A stretch of DNA of 7,542 bases from Parafannyhessea sp902761955 (GTDB lineage: Bacteria > Actinomycetota > Coriobacteriia > Coriobacteriales > Atopobiaceae): NCBI GenBank assembly GCA_902761955.1, contig CACWMM010000070.1:1-7542 (forward strand), given 5' to 3'. Below, one piece after another: positions 5,380-7,542 of this stretch. Below the pieces are notes generated by a model. It did not search any database. It saw only the letters and a list, made by a program, of their open reading frames with translations, and had not been told where the DNA came from. How positions within the stretch are numbered: position 1 is the stretch's first letter; each line of letters starts with the position of its first letter. A program made the position numbers and the translations under genes.

Positions 5380-6444
5380 CTAGCCCAGGCGCTCAACAAA
5401 GAAGTCTGCCATAGCGAGGAGGACTTTGTGGGCCTCAGGCAAAAAGTCCGCAGACGAGAGGTGGGACTTCGCCTCCTCCACGAGGTCGCGCGCGAAGGCG
5501 CGGACGTGGTCGATCGCCCCGGACCGGGCCATGAGCTCCACGGCGCGTGCCAGTCGTGCCTCGTCCGTCGCGTGGGACGAGAGGATCTGGGACAGTTCGG
5601 CCGCGGGCCCCTTCGGCAGGTGCGACAGCGCCCAGACCGCGACGAGCGTGCGCTTGCCCTCCGTCACGTCGCTGCGGAAGTCCTTGCCCTGGGCGGCGGC
5701 GTCGCCCACCAGGTTCAGCAGGTCGTCCTGCAGCTGGAAGGCGAGGCCCGCCTTCATGCCAAACGCGCGCAGGGCGTCTACCTGCGCGTCCGTGGCGCCG
5801 GCGCAGATGGCGCCCGTGGCAAGCGGCACGGCGGCGCTGTAGTAGGCCGTCTTGTGGCTCGCCATGCACAGGTAGTCGTCCACGGAGATGTCCCAGCGGC
5901 CGTCGCGCGCCCAGCCAAGGTCGAGCGCCTGGCCCTCCAGCGTGCGTTCCTCCATGGCGACGACCTCGTCCAGCACGCGCAGGCGCACGTCCGGCGCAAG
6001 GTCGCGGTCGTCCAGGATGAGCCGCGCCACGGTGGTGAGCGCGAGGTCGCCCACGTTGATGGCAACGCCCGTGCCCTCCGTCACGTACACGCACGGCTCG
6101 CCGCGGCGCAGCTCGCTCTTGTCCGCGATGTCGTCGTGGATGAGCGCCGCGGACTGGAAGTACTCGATGGCGCACGCGACGGACAGGGCGTCCTGCGCGC
6201 GTCCGCCCACGGCCTCGGCCCCCAGCAGGCACAGCGCCGGTCGCGTGCGCTTGCCGCCCGACTTGGTGAAGCGGGCGAGAGGAGCATAGAGGTAGCGGTC
6301 GAGGTCCGCCTGCTCCGCGCGGGCGTGATCCGGCTGAGGGCGCGGGCACTTCTCGGCCAGGGCGCCCTCGATGAGGGGGCGCTGCCTGGCGAGGTAGGTC
6401 ACGAACGGGTTGGCCGCGGCCGGCGCGGTCTGGTCCTGGGACAT
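5380..6444 (-). CDS. All-trans polyprenyl diphosphate synthase (geranylgeranyl/heptaprenyl type)
   Basis: This 354-residue enzyme belongs to the trans-isoprenyl diphosphate synthase family, which condenses isopentenyl diphosphate onto an allylic primer to make the lipid chain of quinones or carrier precursors. Motifs seen are GGKRTRP (63-69, isopentenyl diphosphate binding), the first Asp-rich motif DDIAD (104-108) followed by RRG, GQALDL (171-176), HKTA (197-200) and the second Asp-rich region FQLQDDLLN (236-244), then GKDFRSDVTEGKRT. The last residue of the second motif is Asn where Asp is most common, a variation seen in some members. The residues before the first motif (Glu94-Tyr95-Phe96-Gln97-Ser98) bear on chain length but do not let me state the product. 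The frame runs far upstream inside galE, but the Met at 6444 begins the protein 8 nt after the galE stop, with a GGGG-containing ribosome site overlapping that stop, and the extension has no family resemblance. Confidence 0.88.
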   Translation of the reverse strand: MSQDQTAPAAANPFVTYLARQRPLIEGALAEKCPRPQPDHARAEQADLDRYLYAPLARFTKSGGKRTRPALCLLGAEAVGGRAQDALSVACAIEYFQSAALIHDDIADKSELRRGEPCVYVTEGTGVAINVGDLALTTVARLILDDRDLAPDVRLRVLDEVVAMEERTLEGQALDLGWARDGRWDISVDDYLCMASHKTAYYSAAVPLATGAICAGATDAQVDALRAFGMKAGLAFQLQDDLLNLVGDAAAQGKDFRSDVTEGKRTLVAVWALSHLPKGPAAELSQILSSHATDEARLARAVELMARSGAIDHVRAFARDLVEEAKSHLSSADFLPEAHKVLLAMADFFVERLG

Positions 6445-6452
6445 GCCGACCC

Positions 6453-7508
6453 CTAGTCCTCGTAGCCGTTGGGGTTCTTGGACTGCCAGTTCCAGGAGTC
6501 GCGGCACATGTCGTCGATGGTGTACTTGGCCTCCCAGCCCATCTCGCGCTTTGCCTTGGAGCAGTCGGCGTAGTTTGCGTCGACGTCGCCCGGGCGGCGC
6601 GGGTCGATCTGGTAGGGGAGGTCCTTGCCGCAGGCCTTGCTGAACGCCTTCACGATCTCGAGCACGCTGGTGCCGCGGCCGGTGCCCAGGTTGAAGATCT
6701 CGACGCCGGTGCGGCCGTTCATCCAGTTGAGCGCCGCGGCGTGGCCGGTCGCGAGGTCGCACACGTGGATGTAGTCGCGCACGCCGGTGCCGTCGGGCGT
6801 GTTGTAGTCGTCGCCAAAGACGTGCACGCGCTCGCGCTTGCCGATGGCGACCTGCGCCACGTAGGGCAGCAGGTTGTTGGGGATGCCCTTGGGGTCCTCG
6901 CCCATGAGTCCGGAGGGGTGCGCCCCGATGGGGTTGAAGTAGCGAAGCAGCACGACGTTCCACTCCGGGTCCGCGGTGTTAAGGTCGGTCAGGATCTGCT
7001 CGATCATCCACTTGGTCCAGCCGTACGGGTTGGTCGCGGGCTTCTTGGGCGACTCCTCCGTGAGGGGCAGGCTGTCGGGCGCGCCGTACACGGTGGCGGA
7101 GCTGCTGAAGATGATGTCCTTGCAGCCGTGGTTGCGCATCACGTCCACGAGCACCAGGGTGTTGCCCAGGTTGTTGGAGTAGTACTCGATGGGCTTGCTG
7201 ACGGACTCGCCCACGGCCTTGAAGCCGGCGAAGTGGATGACGCGGTCGATGTCGTTCTGGTCGAAGACCGCTTCCATGGCCTCGCGGTCGTTCACGTCCG
7301 CCTTGTAGAACGTGAGGTTCTGGGCGGCGTCTTCGCCGACGATGGTGTCGATGCGGTCGATCACCTTCTCGCTTGCGTTGGAGAGGTCGTCCACCACGAC
7401 GACCTGGTAGCCGTCCTGCAGAAGCTCGACCACGGTGTGGCTGCCGATGAAGCCCGCGCCGCCGGTGACGAGCACGCAGGTGTCCTTGGGGTCCTTCTTC
7501 TGGCTCAT
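6453..7508 (-). CDS. galE: UDP-glucose 4-epimerase
   Basis: This 351-residue extended short-chain dehydrogenase interconverts UDP-glucose and UDP-galactose (and in some homologues the N-acetyl forms) using tightly bound NAD, in the cytoplasm. The NAD-binding motif TGGAGFIGS is at 15-23, with the acidic pair DD at 40-41 ending the second strand. The catalytic triad is Ser137 in FSSSATVYG, Tyr162 and Lys166 in NPYGWTK. The GalE-specific HFAGFKAVGESV (92-103) is present, as are LRYFNPIGAHPSGLMGEDP and the C-terminal RRPGDVDANYADCSKAKREMGW. The length is close to the usual 330-350. The start at 7508 has a Shine-Dalgarno AAGGAG 6 nt upstream. It is the first visible gene of the minus-strand block and is followed after 8 nt by the prenyl synthase. 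The product would feed galactose-containing cell-surface polymers or the Leloir pathway. Confidence 0.96.
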   Translation of the reverse strand: MSQKKDPKDTCVLVTGGAGFIGSHTVVELLQDGYQVVVVDDLSNASEKVIDRIDTIVGEDAAQNLTFYKADVNDREAMEAVFDQNDIDRVIHFAGFKAVGESVSKPIEYYSNNLGNTLVLVDVMRNHGCKDIIFSSSATVYGAPDSLPLTEESPKKPATNPYGWTKWMIEQILTDLNTADPEWNVVLLRYFNPIGAHPSGLMGEDPKGIPNNLLPYVAQVAIGKRERVHVFGDDYNTPDGTGVRDYIHVCDLATGHAAALNWMNGRTGVEIFNLGTGRGTSVLEIVKAFSKACGKDLPYQIDPRRPGDVDANYADCSKAKREMGWEAKYTIDDMCRDSWNWQSKNPNGYED

Positions 7509-7542
7509 GTGAGTCTCCTTGTCCGAGGTTGTGGGCGTCGCC

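Noticed and set aside
3886..6456. Very long plus-strand open frame (856 codons)
   Set aside because: It runs across the tRNA and antisense to two well-supported minus-strand genes, has Arg/Ala/Gly/His-rich low-complexity translation and no family motifs. It is a shadow caused by high GC.
6445..6963. 173-codon N-terminal extension of the prenyl synthase frame
   Set aside because: It lies wholly inside galE in another frame and has no similarity to the family. The Met at 6444 fits the gene spacing and the ribosome site.

Overview
The window is high-GC DNA whose gene content fits an anaerobic actinobacterium, most likely class Coriobacteriia (Olsenella, Collinsella or relatives). This placement is inferred from the GC-rich third positions, the anaerobic-type CbiK chelatase homologue and the CwlM-like cell-wall protein. 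No single marker proves it. The layout is two convergent gene blocks that meet at about 4170-4250.

Left edge (1-372). Two broken relics lie here. One is the C-terminal motif of a ThiF/MoeB/HesA-type adenylating (E1-like) enzyme. The other is a 36-codon open frame that begins like a JAB/M67-family metallopeptidase and stops early. Such pairs usually work with a ThiS/MoaD-like sulfur carrier, so this looks like the tail of a sulfur-transfer locus that has decayed by deletion.

Plus-strand block (362-4169). A divergent CbiK-type chelatase is followed by a complete class-II ABC importer: a lipoprotein binding protein, a FecCD/BtuC-type permease and an ATPase. The permease and ATPase genes overlap, and all four genes are closely spaced. 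The set probably imports a metal chelate or tetrapyrrole (Fe-siderophore, haem or corrinoid), with the chelatase homologue acting on the metal or tetrapyrrole inside the cell. The ligand cannot be read from the sequence, and no cobalamin riboswitch is visible.

Convergence zone (4170-4428). This holds a 17-bp tandem repeat, an intrinsic terminator that works on the minus strand, a complete tRNA-Gln(UUG) with encoded CCA on the minus strand, and a short AT-richer leader that may carry the tRNA promoter.

Minus-strand block (7508 down to 4429). The order is galE (UDP-glucose 4-epimerase), an all-trans polyprenyl diphosphate synthase, then a CwlM-like protein with two peptidoglycan-binding domains and a C-terminal domain that looks like a degenerate amidase. 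The gaps are 8 and 33 nt. Together these supply envelope building blocks (nucleotide sugar and prenyl carrier) and a probable regulator of peptidoglycan synthesis.

No mobile element, CRISPR array or phage gene was seen. The points most worth attention are the altered active site of the CbiK homologue, the relic JAB ORF overlapping its start, and the signal-less CwlM-like pseudo-amidase.
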